Below the pieces are notes generated by a model, which searched no databases, had not been told where the DNA came from, and saw only the letters and a list, made by a program, of their open reading frames with translations. A program made the translations under genes and the position numbers. Shown here piece after piece: positions 43,248 through 49,704 of a stretch of DNA of 49,704 nt (position 1 is its first letter; each line of letters starts with the position of its first letter). Location: assembly GCA_002340985.1 (NCBI GenBank), contig DDNC01000002.1:70355-120058 (forward strand), given 5' to 3'. This DNA comes from Firmicutes bacterium UBA2530. Lineage in GTDB: Bacteria > Bacillota > Clostridia > Tissierellales > Sedimentibacteraceae.

Positions 43248-45176
43248 ATGCTAAATGAAATTAAAGAAAGATGGACAGCATATGTAAATAATGACATAAC
43301 TTCGCCGGAAATCAAACCATATATATTGGGGTCATGGGAAAGGTGCAGGAAAATGGATGTGAATCATTTATCCGGATATGGAAGCAAAGTAAGTGCTTCT
43401 GAGCTGGAAGAAAGCATTTTAAAAAGGCAGGAGCTTATAAAGCTTTCAAGACCTATTATGGAAAATGTTTTCGAAATGGTTAAAAGTACAAACTACAGCG
43501 TTGTTTTGACTGATGAAAAAGGCATCATCATAGATCTGATAATAAACAATGATATAATGGATTTCCACAGCACATTGAATTTTGTAAAAGGAACACTATG
43601 GAATGAAAAAAGTGTGGGAACAAATGCTATCGGCACATGCCTTGCAACTGATAAGCCGGTGCAGGTAATAGGCGCTGAGCATTATTGTGAGTATCACCAC
43701 AGATGGACATGTTCGGCAGCTCCAATACACAACAGCAAGGGAGAAATTATCGGGAGCTTTGATATATCAGGACGAGCTGAAGATGTGCAGGCTCACACAT
43801 TCGGCATAGCTGCTTCAAGTGCCAACAGAATTGAAAAGCAGCTTATTATTTCAGAATCGTACAATCTTATGGATACAACATTTGACTCAATACTTGACGG
43901 TATTATTGTAATAGATAACGATTTTAAGATTGTAAAAATGAACAACAAAATACCAAAGCTTTTTAAAATTGAGGAAAAGGATGTCCTTGATATAGATATT
44001 TCAAAAATATTGAAAGGCATAGATATTGAAAAAAATATTTTTATGAGAAAGAAAAAGATGGGATATTCTGATCTTACTATCCCGTTTGATAATAAAAAAA
44101 TAGAGTGCTCTCTCAGCATTTCACCGCTATTTGAAGGAGATGATGTTACAGGAGCTGTTATAGTATTGAGGGAGTCAAAGCATGTAATCAAAGAGGTAAG
44201 CAAGCTTGCAGGGTTTAAGGCAAACTACACCTTCGACAGTATCATTACCGACAATGACAAAATGCGTGAACTTGTGAATATGGCAAAAAAGATTTCCAGG
44301 ACGGACTGCTCTGTATTAATAGAAGGAGAAAGCGGAGTGGGAAAGGAATTGTATGCTCAGTCAATTCACAATGAAAGCCACAGGAGAAACGGACCGTTCA
44401 TAGCTATAAACTGCTCGGCGATTCCGAAGGAGCTGTTTGAAAGTGAGCTGTTCGGTTATGAAAGCGGTTCATTTACAGGTGCCATGAAGGGCGGCAGACC
44501 GGGGAAATTTGAGCTTGCCAGCGGTGGTACAATTTTTCTTGACGAAATAGGGGAAGTGCCTCTGGAGGTGCAGCCCAAGCTTTTAAGGGTGCTGGATAAC
44601 AATAAAATCGTAAGGATTGGAGGGACATATGAAAGACCTCTTGATGTGAGGGTTATTTCAGCAACGAACAGAAATTTGATTGAGGAAGTGACCAAGGGTT
44701 CCTTCAGGCAGGATTTGTATTTCAGGCTTAATGTGATAAATCTGAGAATACCGCCTCTGAGAAACAGAAGAGAAGACATACTGAAGCTTGCCAAATATTT
44801 TCTGAAAAGCCTCAATGAAGAAAACAACGGCATGCATAAGTTTTTCAGCCACAAGTTTGAAAACAGACTTATGGAGTATGAATGGACAGGAAACGTGAGA
44901 GAGCTTAAGAATATTATACAGAGAGCATACTATATGTCTGAGGAGGAAGAAATTAAGGGTGTAATACTTCACAGCAAGGATATAAAGCAGGTAGAGGAAA
45001 AAGCCTCACTTAATCTTAAGGATGTGGAAAGAGAAAGTATAGTCCGTGCTTTGATGTTTAATGACAGGAATGTTTTAAAGGCAGCCAGGGATTTAAACAT
45101 AAGCAAGGCCACCATTTACAGGAAAATAAAAGCTTATTCCATAGATTTGAAAAATTTTGAGAAGCTTGTTCAATAA
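43248..45176 (+). CDS. acoR: Sigma-54-dependent activator AcoR of the acetoin operon
   Basis: 642-residue enhancer-binding protein. The N-terminal GAF-type sensor region (about 60-200) and a PAS-like domain (about 215-320) lead to the AAA+ domain with Walker A GESGVGK (360-366), the sigma-54-contacting loop GSFTGA (407-412, a variant of GAFTGA), Walker B GGTIFLDEIG, and a C-terminal Fis-type helix-turn-helix (AARDLNISKATIYRKIKAY). In relatives AcoR senses acetoin and switches on acoABC(L) with RpoN. ATG 43248 has GAGGAAG at 8 bases and is preferred over the upstream ATG 43215. The acoABXC genes follow on the same strand. Confidence 0.92.
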   Translation: MLNEIKERWTAYVNNDITSPEIKPYILGSWERCRKMDVNHLSGYGSKVSASELEESILKRQELIKLSRPIMENVFEMVKSTNYSVVLTDEKGIIIDLIINNDIMDFHSTLNFVKGTLWNEKSVGTNAIGTCLATDKPVQVIGAEHYCEYHHRWTCSAAPIHNSKGEIIGSFDISGRAEDVQAHTFGIAASSANRIEKQLIISESYNLMDTTFDSILDGIIVIDNDFKIVKMNNKIPKLFKIEEKDVLDIDISKILKGIDIEKNIFMRKKKMGYSDLTIPFDNKKIECSLSISPLFEGDDVTGAVIVLRESKHVIKEVSKLAGFKANYTFDSIITDNDKMRELVNMAKKISRTDCSVLIEGESGVGKELYAQSIHNESHRRNGPFIAINCSAIPKELFESELFGYESGSFTGAMKGGRPGKFELASGGTIFLDEIGEVPLEVQPKLLRVLDNNKIVRIGGTYERPLDVRVISATNRNLIEEVTKGSFRQDLYFRLNVINLRIPPLRNRREDILKLAKYFLKSLNEENNGMHKFFSHKFENRLMEYEWTGNVRELKNIIQRAYYMSEEEEIKGVILHSKDIKQVEEKASLNLKDVERESIVRALMFNDRNVLKAARDLNISKATIYRKIKAYSIDLKNFEKLVQ

Positions 45177-45180
45177 TGAT

Positions 45181-45199
45181 TAGTATCAAAATGAGACTA
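45181..45199. promoter_or_regulatory. Candidate AcoR binding site (UAS) 1
   Basis: Dyad TAGTATCA (45181-45188), 3 bases, TGAGACTA (45192-45199): half-sites TAGTATCA/TAGTCTCA. It lies about 220 bases upstream of the sigma-54 promoter. Half-sites of the same sequence recur in the hairpin at 45283. Confidence 0.5.
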
Positions 45200-45282
45200 C
45201 GTGGGAAAATGTTTTATATATGGCAGTTATGGTGCAATTCAGCTGTTTTACTAATAAATTACTTAAAGGGTATCTCATTCAT

Positions 45283-45323
45283 AGTATCAATGTGAGAAAA
45301 TAGTCTCACATTGATACTTTTTT
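45283..45323 (+). terminator. acoR terminator, overlapping candidate UAS 2
   Basis: Perfect 14-bp arms AGTATCAATGTGAG (45283-45296) / CTCACATTGATACT (45305-45318) and six T at the end. As RNA it can terminate acoR. As DNA it repeats the TAGTATCA/TAGTCTCA half-sites of the upstream dyad and lies about 95-130 bases ahead of the sigma-54 promoter, a typical enhancer distance. Confidence 0.8.
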
Positions 45324-45413
45324 ATTGCAAAAATATATGCTAAATAAAGGTATGTCTTCTGTATAAGGCTCAAATTTCAATATTATTTATAAATAATGCC
45401 ATTTTAATTTCAT

Positions 45414-45429
45414 TGGCATGTATATTGCT
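45414..45429 (+). promoter_or_regulatory. Sigma-54 (-24/-12) promoter of the aco operon
   Basis: TGGCATGTATATTGCT: the invariant GG (45415-45416) and GC (45427-45428) are at the exact RpoN spacing, and flanking bases match the consensus TGGCACNNNNNTTGCW at nearly every position. Transcription should start near 45440, leaving a leader of about 150 bases. A GG/GC pair at 45221-45236 has the right spacing but a poorer match. Confidence 0.85.
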
Positions 45430-45454
45430 TTATATATACTTAGTATCGGAGGTG

Positions 45455-45577
45455 GTGAAAACGGACAGGTTTATAATCGGTTTAAGAACGGAAGGTCTCT
45501 ATTTCCCGGGTTTTGGGGATACTGATGATTCAATTGAAATTGCTGTGGCATGTGTGAAGGTTGAAGTGAAAAAATGA
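45455..45577 (+). CDS. Possible 40-residue leader ORF ahead of acoA
   Basis: A short open frame of 40 codons, GTG 45455 to TGA 45577. It follows GGAGG (45448-45452), but that is closer than usual to the GTG, which weakens the case. The peptide, about RFIIGLRTEGLYFPGFGD and onwards, is acidic to neutral with no cysteine-rich, hydrophobic or regulatory repeat pattern I recognise. It lies inside the mRNA leader predicted from the sigma-54 promoter, and its stop overlaps the ATGA of the first possible acoA start. It could be a small conserved protein, a translational coupling peptide or chance. Confidence 0.3.
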   Translation: MKTDRFIIGLRTEGLYFPGFGDTDDSIEIAVACVKVEVKK

Positions 45578-45591
45578 TGGGAGGTATTATT

Positions 45592-46587
45592 TTGAAAATT
45601 ACAAACGAGCAAATTAAGAACATGTATGAAACAATGCTTAAAATTCGTAAATTTGAAACAAGAGCAAAGGATTTATTTGCCGAAGGCAAAGTTGGAGGTT
45701 TTGTCCACCTTTATATCGGCGAGGAGGCAGTGGCAACAGGAGCCTGCGCCAATTTGAGAGATGACGACTATATAACAAGTACTCACAGAGGACACGGCCA
45801 CATTATAGCCAAGGGTGGAGACTTGAGATATATGATGGCTGAGCTATTTCAAAAAGAGACAGGATACTGTAAGGGAAAAGGCGGCTCCATGCACATTGCG
45901 GATGCTACCAAGGGAATATTGGGAGCTAACGGAATTGTTGGAGCAGGCCACAATATTGCTGTAGGTTCGGGACTTGCCATACAGCACAGAAAGACAGACC
46001 AGGTTTGTGTATGCTTTTTCGGTGATGCCTCTACCAACCAGAGTACGTTCCATGAGGCATTAAATCTTGCCAGTGTCTGGAAGCTGCCTGTAATATTCGT
46101 GTGCGAAAATAACGGATATGGAATTTCGGTAAGCCAGGCAAGACATCAGGCAATAACGGATGTTTCCGTAAGAGCCGCAGCATACAATATACCGGGAGTT
46201 ACAGTGGACGGAAATGATGTGTTTGCAGTATACGAGGCTGTGGGAGAAGCTTCTTCGAGAGCACGAAAGGGACAGGGCCCCACGCTGATAGAGTGCAAGA
46301 CATACAGATGGAGAGGGCATTTTGAGGGAGATCCCACAGTTTACAGACCGGATGGTGAATTGGAAGCGTGGATTAAGAAGGATCCAATACCGAGACTGGA
46401 AAAATATATGCTGGAAAATAGTATTATGACTGAAGAAGAAATAGCAGGAGCCAATGCGCGTATTGATGAACTGGTGGAGGAGGCAGAAAAATTTGCTGAC
46501 GAAAGCAGCATGCCGTCATTGGAGTCAGCGCTTCAGGATGTTTATACAGATATAATAGAGGAGGGCAGAGTAAGATGTGAAAAATGA
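45592..46587 (+). CDS. acoA: Acetoin dehydrogenase E1 alpha subunit, TPP-dependent
   Basis: 331-residue E1 alpha subunit of the acetoin:dichlorophenolindophenol oxidoreductase (acetoin dehydrogenase) complex, which cleaves acetoin to acetaldehyde and acetyl-CoA. The E1-type motif THRGHGHIIAKG and the TPP/Mg block FGDASTNQSTFHEALNLAS...CENN are present. The start is TTG 45592, because GGGAGG lies 7 bases upstream; the in-frame ATG 45574 would precede that ribosome binding site. It joins acoB by an ATGA overlap. The sequence also resembles pyruvate dehydrogenase E1 alpha, but acoR and acoX beside it make acetoin the better substrate. Confidence 0.93.
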   Translation: MKITNEQIKNMYETMLKIRKFETRAKDLFAEGKVGGFVHLYIGEEAVATGACANLRDDDYITSTHRGHGHIIAKGGDLRYMMAELFQKETGYCKGKGGSMHIADATKGILGANGIVGAGHNIAVGSGLAIQHRKTDQVCVCFFGDASTNQSTFHEALNLASVWKLPVIFVCENNGYGISVSQARHQAITDVSVRAAAYNIPGVTVDGNDVFAVYEAVGEASSRARKGQGPTLIECKTYRWRGHFEGDPTVYRPDGELEAWIKKDPIPRLEKYMLENSIMTEEEIAGANARIDELVEEAEKFADESSMPSLESALQDVYTDIIEEGRVRCEK

Positions 46588-47546
46588 CTTATGCTGAAGG
46601 AATCAGAGAGGGAATGAGCATGAGAATGAGAGAAAATTCTAATGTTATTCTCTTTGGGGAAGATGTGGGAAAATTCGGAGGCTGCTTTGGTGTATCCGCA
46701 GGGATGTTTGATGAATTCGGAGAAGAGATGATAAGAGATACACCAATATCAGAAGGTGTTATTGTAGGAGCAGCCGTAGGCTCTGCCGCTTGCGGACTGA
46801 GACCTATAGCTGAATTGATGTTTGTGGATTTTCTTACGGTGGGAATGGACCAGCTGGTAAATCAGGCTGCTAAAATGAGATACATGTTCGGAGGAAAGAT
46901 AACTCTTCCTATGGTGCTGCGCCTTCCCGGAGGGGGAGGAACAAGTGCTGCGGCACAGCACTCCCAATCGCTTGAAGCCTGGGTAACTCATGTTCCGGGA
47001 TTAAAGGTTGTATATCCTTCCAATGCTCAGGATGCATTGGGTATGATGCTTACAGCCATAGATGATGACAATCCCGTAGTATTTATGGAAAATAAGGTTC
47101 TCTATTCCGTGAAGAGCGATGTTGAGGATGAAGTAAAGCCTATACCATTTGGCAAGGCTTCAGTAAAAAGAGAAGGAAACGACGTTACCATCATAACATA
47201 CGGAAAGCAGGTACTTGATTCTCTTAAGGCTGCCGAGACCTTGGCCAAGGAAGGTATTGATGTGGAAGTGATAGACTTAAGGTCATTGTTCCCTCTTGAC
47301 AAGGATGCTATATATAATTCCATAGAAAAGACGCACAAGGTGGTTGTGGTGAGTGAGGAAGCCAAGAGAGGAGCATTTACGGGAGAGATTGCTTCCATGA
47401 TAGCCGAAGAAAGATTTTATGAATTGGATGCTCCAATAAAGAGAATTGGATCTCTCAATACACCAATAGCCTTTGCTTCAAATCTTGAAAACTACATCCT
47501 TCCTAATGAGCAGGATATTGTATTGGCGGTTAAATCACTTTTCTGA
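46584..47546 (+). CDS. acoB: Acetoin dehydrogenase E1 beta subunit
   Basis: 320-residue E1 beta subunit, transketolase pyrimidine domain followed by the C-terminal transketolase domain. The N-terminus MTYAEGIREGMSMRM and ILFGEDVGKFGGCFGVSAGMFDEFG are typical, with the conserved Glu of TPP activation in PISEGVIVGAAVG. PGGGGTSAAAQHSQSLEAW and PSNAQDALGMM also match. It partners with AcoA in the heterotetramer. Start and stop lie in a tight operon; a hairpin without T-tract follows. Confidence 0.95.
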   Translation: MTYAEGIREGMSMRMRENSNVILFGEDVGKFGGCFGVSAGMFDEFGEEMIRDTPISEGVIVGAAVGSAACGLRPIAELMFVDFLTVGMDQLVNQAAKMRYMFGGKITLPMVLRLPGGGGTSAAAQHSQSLEAWVTHVPGLKVVYPSNAQDALGMMLTAIDDDNPVVFMENKVLYSVKSDVEDEVKPIPFGKASVKREGNDVTIITYGKQVLDSLKAAETLAKEGIDVEVIDLRSLFPLDKDAIYNSIEKTHKVVVVSEEAKRGAFTGEIASMIAEERFYELDAPIKRIGSLNTPIAFASNLENYILPNEQDIVLAVKSLF

Positions 47547-47561
47547 TATAAGCAGACAACA

Positions 47562-47594
47562 CTAATCTGCCTGCTAAATGCGCAGGCAGATTAG
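47562..47594 (+). repeat. Intra-operon hairpin between acoB and acoX
   Basis: CTAATCTGCCTGC (47562-47574) / GCAGGCAGATTAG (47582-47594), 13 perfect pairs and a 7-base loop, no T-tract after it. Likely an mRNA stability or processing element. Confidence 0.7.
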
Positions 47595-47623
47595 CATAAT
47601 GTGCTACAGGAAGGAGTGATAAT

Positions 47624-48625
47624 GTGATTTCAATAGGCATAATAGCGAATCCTGCCTCGGGAAAGGATATACGGAGACTTGTTTCTCATGCAACTACAAT
47701 AGATAATAACGAGAAGATAAATATTGTTGAAAGAATTGTGCTTGGAGCTCAAGCTCTGGGTGTAGAAAAGGTGTACATGATGCCGGATTCACATAATATG
47801 GGCTACATGGTTGAAGATAAGCTGAACATCTGCAACGAGCTGAAATGCGACATAAGTGTAATTAATATGATGAAATTTGACGGAGCGGAAGATACGCAGA
47901 CAGCGGCAGGGTACATGGAAAATATAGGCGTAGGATGCATCGTCACACTGGGAGGCGACGGAACAAACAGAGCAGTTGCACAGGTTGTGAAGGATACTCC
48001 TCTTATATCAATATCCACAGGAACTAACAACGTATATCCTGTAATGATGGAAGGAACTGTTGCGGGAATGGCTGCGGCGGCAGTTGCTTCGGGACGTCTT
48101 GACAATAACTTGTTTGTAAAAAGAGATAAGCGTATAGAGATATACAGAAACGGTGAATTTGTCGATATTGCACTGATAGATGCCGTTATATCCAAGGATG
48201 TGTTTGTGGGCTCAAAGGCTATATGGGATATGGACAGCATTGAAAAAATAATAGTTACAAGATGTCATCCTGCATCCATTGGATTTTCATCAATAATGGG
48301 AAGTAAAATAATAATTGAAGCTTCGGATGAGTTTGGAGCGTATTTGGAAATAAATGCAAAGGGTACGAAAATTATTGCGGCTGTGGCGGCTGGAGTTTTG
48401 ACTCCCATTGCAGTTTCAGAGCCGGTTATATTAAATTTGGGCGATGAATATAAATTTATCTCGAGCTCAAGAGGTACCATAGCCCTTGACGGCGAAAGAG
48501 AAATTACTTTTGCGGAAAATCAGGAGTTTCTTTTTAAAATCGCAAGAAACGGCCCAAGGCATGTGGATGTGAGAAAGGCGCTTAAGTTGGCACAGATTAA
48601 TGGTATTTTTAATCTGGAGCCTTAA
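47624..48625 (+). CDS. acoX: AcoX, ATP-NAD kinase-like protein of the acetoin locus
   Basis: 333-residue protein with the NAD kinase/diacylglycerol kinase fold. The nucleotide motif TLGGDGTNR (about residue 107) and the ISTGTNN block are intact, and the N-terminal IGIIANPASGKD is typical of AcoX. It is found in many aco operons, but its exact function in acetoin use is not known; involvement with an NAD-like cofactor is only inferred from the fold. It starts at GTG 47624 with AAGGAG at 7 bases. It lies between acoB and acoC, so it is cotranscribed. Confidence 0.85.
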   Translation: MISIGIIANPASGKDIRRLVSHATTIDNNEKINIVERIVLGAQALGVEKVYMMPDSHNMGYMVEDKLNICNELKCDISVINMMKFDGAEDTQTAAGYMENIGVGCIVTLGGDGTNRAVAQVVKDTPLISISTGTNNVYPVMMEGTVAGMAAAAVASGRLDNNLFVKRDKRIEIYRNGEFVDIALIDAVISKDVFVGSKAIWDMDSIEKIIVTRCHPASIGFSSIMGSKIIIEASDEFGAYLEINAKGTKIIAAVAAGVLTPIAVSEPVILNLGDEYKFISSSRGTIALDGEREITFAENQEFLFKIARNGPRHVDVRKALKLAQINGIFNLEP

Positions 48626-48644
48626 TTGTGAAAAGGAGGAAAAA

Positions 48645-49704
48645 ATGGCAGAGTTTATTGTTATGCCCAAAATGGGCCTTACCATGACAGAGGGGATAAT
48701 ATCCAACTGGAGAAAGAAGGAAGGCGATTCCTTAAAAAAGGGAGATATTATATTTGATGTGGAAACAGATAAATTAACAAATGAGTTTGATGCGAAGAAA
48801 GACAGTATTCTGAGAAAAATTTTAGTGCATAACGGCACTGTCCCTGTGCTGGCACCTGTTGCAATCATAGGAGAGAGCAATGAGGATATCTCGGAGCTCT
48901 TAAAGAAGGCAGGCGCATCTGCAAAGGATGAAGGAACGGAAGAAAAGCAGCCGGTGAATCAGGATAAAAGTCATGCAGAACCTGCAGCTGTAAAGGGAGG
49001 AAGAGTAAAGGCATCACCGAGGGCAAAAAAGATTGCCCAGGATTTGGGTATTGATATATCCCTCGTTGCGGGAACAGGCCCGGACGGCTCCATAACTGAA
49101 GAGGATGTGAGAAATTACACTGAGAAGGAAAAGAAAAAGGTTTCGCCTGCGGCAGCGGTTGTGGCGGATAAGTTGGGTGTTGACATAAACAAAATAGAAA
49201 AGGATTCACGCATAATGAAGGACGACGTGGTGAAGTATAAAATGAACGAAGAGCTTGAAAAATATGCTTCTCCTCAGGAAATTAGAAGGCCCATGAGCAC
49301 AATGAGAAGGGTTATTTCGGAGAGGATGCTGGAGAGCAAGAGAATATCCCCGGAGGTTTCGTACAACATAAAGGTAGACACCACAGCCATGAGGCACCTG
49401 AGAGAGGACGTAAAGGACGAAGTCAAAATATCCTACAACGATATTTTAATCAAGATAGTGTCTGAGACACTTCTTGAATTTCCGCTGCTTAACAGTTCTG
49501 TGGACGGCAATGAAATAATAACGAGGAACTATGTAAACATGGGAGTTGCAGTTGCTTTGACGGACGGCCTCATAGTTCCTGTTGTCAAGTATGCTAATGC
49601 AAAGGGGCTTAAGGACATAGCCAAAGAAGCGAAGGAGCTTGCTGAAAAGGCACGGAGCAACGAGCTTTCACCAGACGACCTGAAGGGAGGCACATTTACT
49701 ATAA
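48645..49704 (+). CDS. acoC: Acetoin dehydrogenase E2 (dihydrolipoamide acetyltransferase), 3' truncated
   Basis: First 353 residues of AcoC; the gene runs off the window. The N-terminal lipoyl domain (about 1-80) carries the lipoylated Lys K43 in ETDKLTN. A linker is followed by two peripheral subunit-binding domains, at about 122-158 (ASPRAKKIAQDLGIDI) and about 166-198 (SPAAAVVADKLGVDI). The catalytic acetyltransferase domain begins near 210 (RRPMSTMRRVISERM) and is cut before its active-site His-x3-Asp. It takes the acetyl group from AcoA/AcoB and passes it to CoA. AAAAGGAGGAAAAA gives a strong start. An acoL (E3) gene is expected beyond the edge. Confidence 0.93.
   Translation, partial: MAEFIVMPKMGLTMTEGIISNWRKKEGDSLKKGDIIFDVETDKLTNEFDAKKDSILRKILVHNGTVPVLAPVAIIGESNEDISELLKKAGASAKDEGTEEKQPVNQDKSHAEPAAVKGGRVKASPRAKKIAQDLGIDISLVAGTGPDGSITEEDVRNYTEKEKKKVSPAAAVVADKLGVDINKIEKDSRIMKDDVVKYKMNEELEKYASPQEIRRPMSTMRRVISERMLESKRISPEVSYNIKVDTTAMRHLREDVKDEVKISYNDILIKIVSETLLEFPLLNSSVDGNEIITRNYVNMGVAVALTDGLIVPVVKYANAKGLKDIAKEAKELAEKARSNELSPDDLKGGTFTI

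Noticed and set aside
45221..45236. Second sigma-54-like box upstream of acoA
   Set aside because: GG/GC spacing is right, but the match is poorer than at 45414 and the terminator at 45283 would stop its transcript.
45574..45591. Upstream ATG start for acoA
   Set aside because: It precedes the GGGAGG that is ideally placed for TTG 45592, and AcoA/PDH alpha proteins do not need the extra residues.

Overview
The window looks like a chromosomal segment of an anaerobic, endospore-forming low-GC Firmicute (Clostridia/Tissierellia; a Sedimentibacter-like genome is my best guess, not proven). The reasons are two alpha/beta-type small acid-soluble spore protein genes, a bcd-etfBA butyryl-CoA-type module, a glmS ribozyme, AGGAGG-type ribosome binding sites, TTG/GTG starts and AT-rich spacers. 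No rRNA, tRNA, CRISPR array, insertion sequence or phage gene was seen.

Layout. 0-8.9 kb: housekeeping run on the plus strand: the end of a COG2509-type flavoprotein, an HI0933-family flavoprotein, secA, prfB (with the programmed +1 frameshift), tex and a HAD phosphatase, closed by a strong terminator. 9.0-12.7 kb: a secreted M14 zinc carboxypeptidase with three SLH repeats. 12.8-13.3 kb: a PEBP/YbhB-like protein on the minus strand. 13.4-17.5 kb: crotonase, then acyl-CoA dehydrogenase-etfB-etfA behind a near-consensus promoter, ended by a 15-bp hairpin. 17.5-20.2 kb: an alpha/beta SASP, a YkvI-like membrane protein, a small membrane protein and a GyrI-like protein. 20.2-22.6 kb: glmS with its self-cleaving ribozyme leader. 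22.7-26.3 kb: a three-subunit molybdenum hydroxylase on the minus strand. 26.7-27.4 kb: a second SASP followed by a small repeat protein that may be another spore protein.

27.5-34.7 kb holds the most interesting block: a rhodanese lipoprotein, two TVP38/TMEM64 (VTT/DedA-like) membrane proteins, a CCG-type Fe-S protein, a CDP-alcohol phosphatidyltransferase and a four-gene ABC importer. The content closely parallels the uncharacterised E. coli cluster ydjXYZ-ynjABCDEF, with the permease split in two and a CCG protein as the Fe-S component. I read it as a conserved transport and membrane-lipid system of unknown substrate.

34.8-38.2 kb: acyl-ACP thioesterase, a DUF488 protein, an unrecognised exported protein and a methyltransferase. 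38.2-41.2 kb (minus): a large membrane sensor with PAS, GGDEF and HD-GYP domains. 41.4-43.2 kb: an SDR oxidoreductase, a SemiSWEET-type protein and a nitroreductase. 43.2 kb to the end: an acetoin catabolism locus, with the sigma-54 activator acoR, a good -24/-12 promoter with candidate activator sites, then acoA, acoB, acoX and the start of acoC, which runs off the window. AcoR, acetoin and RpoN probably control acoABXC together.
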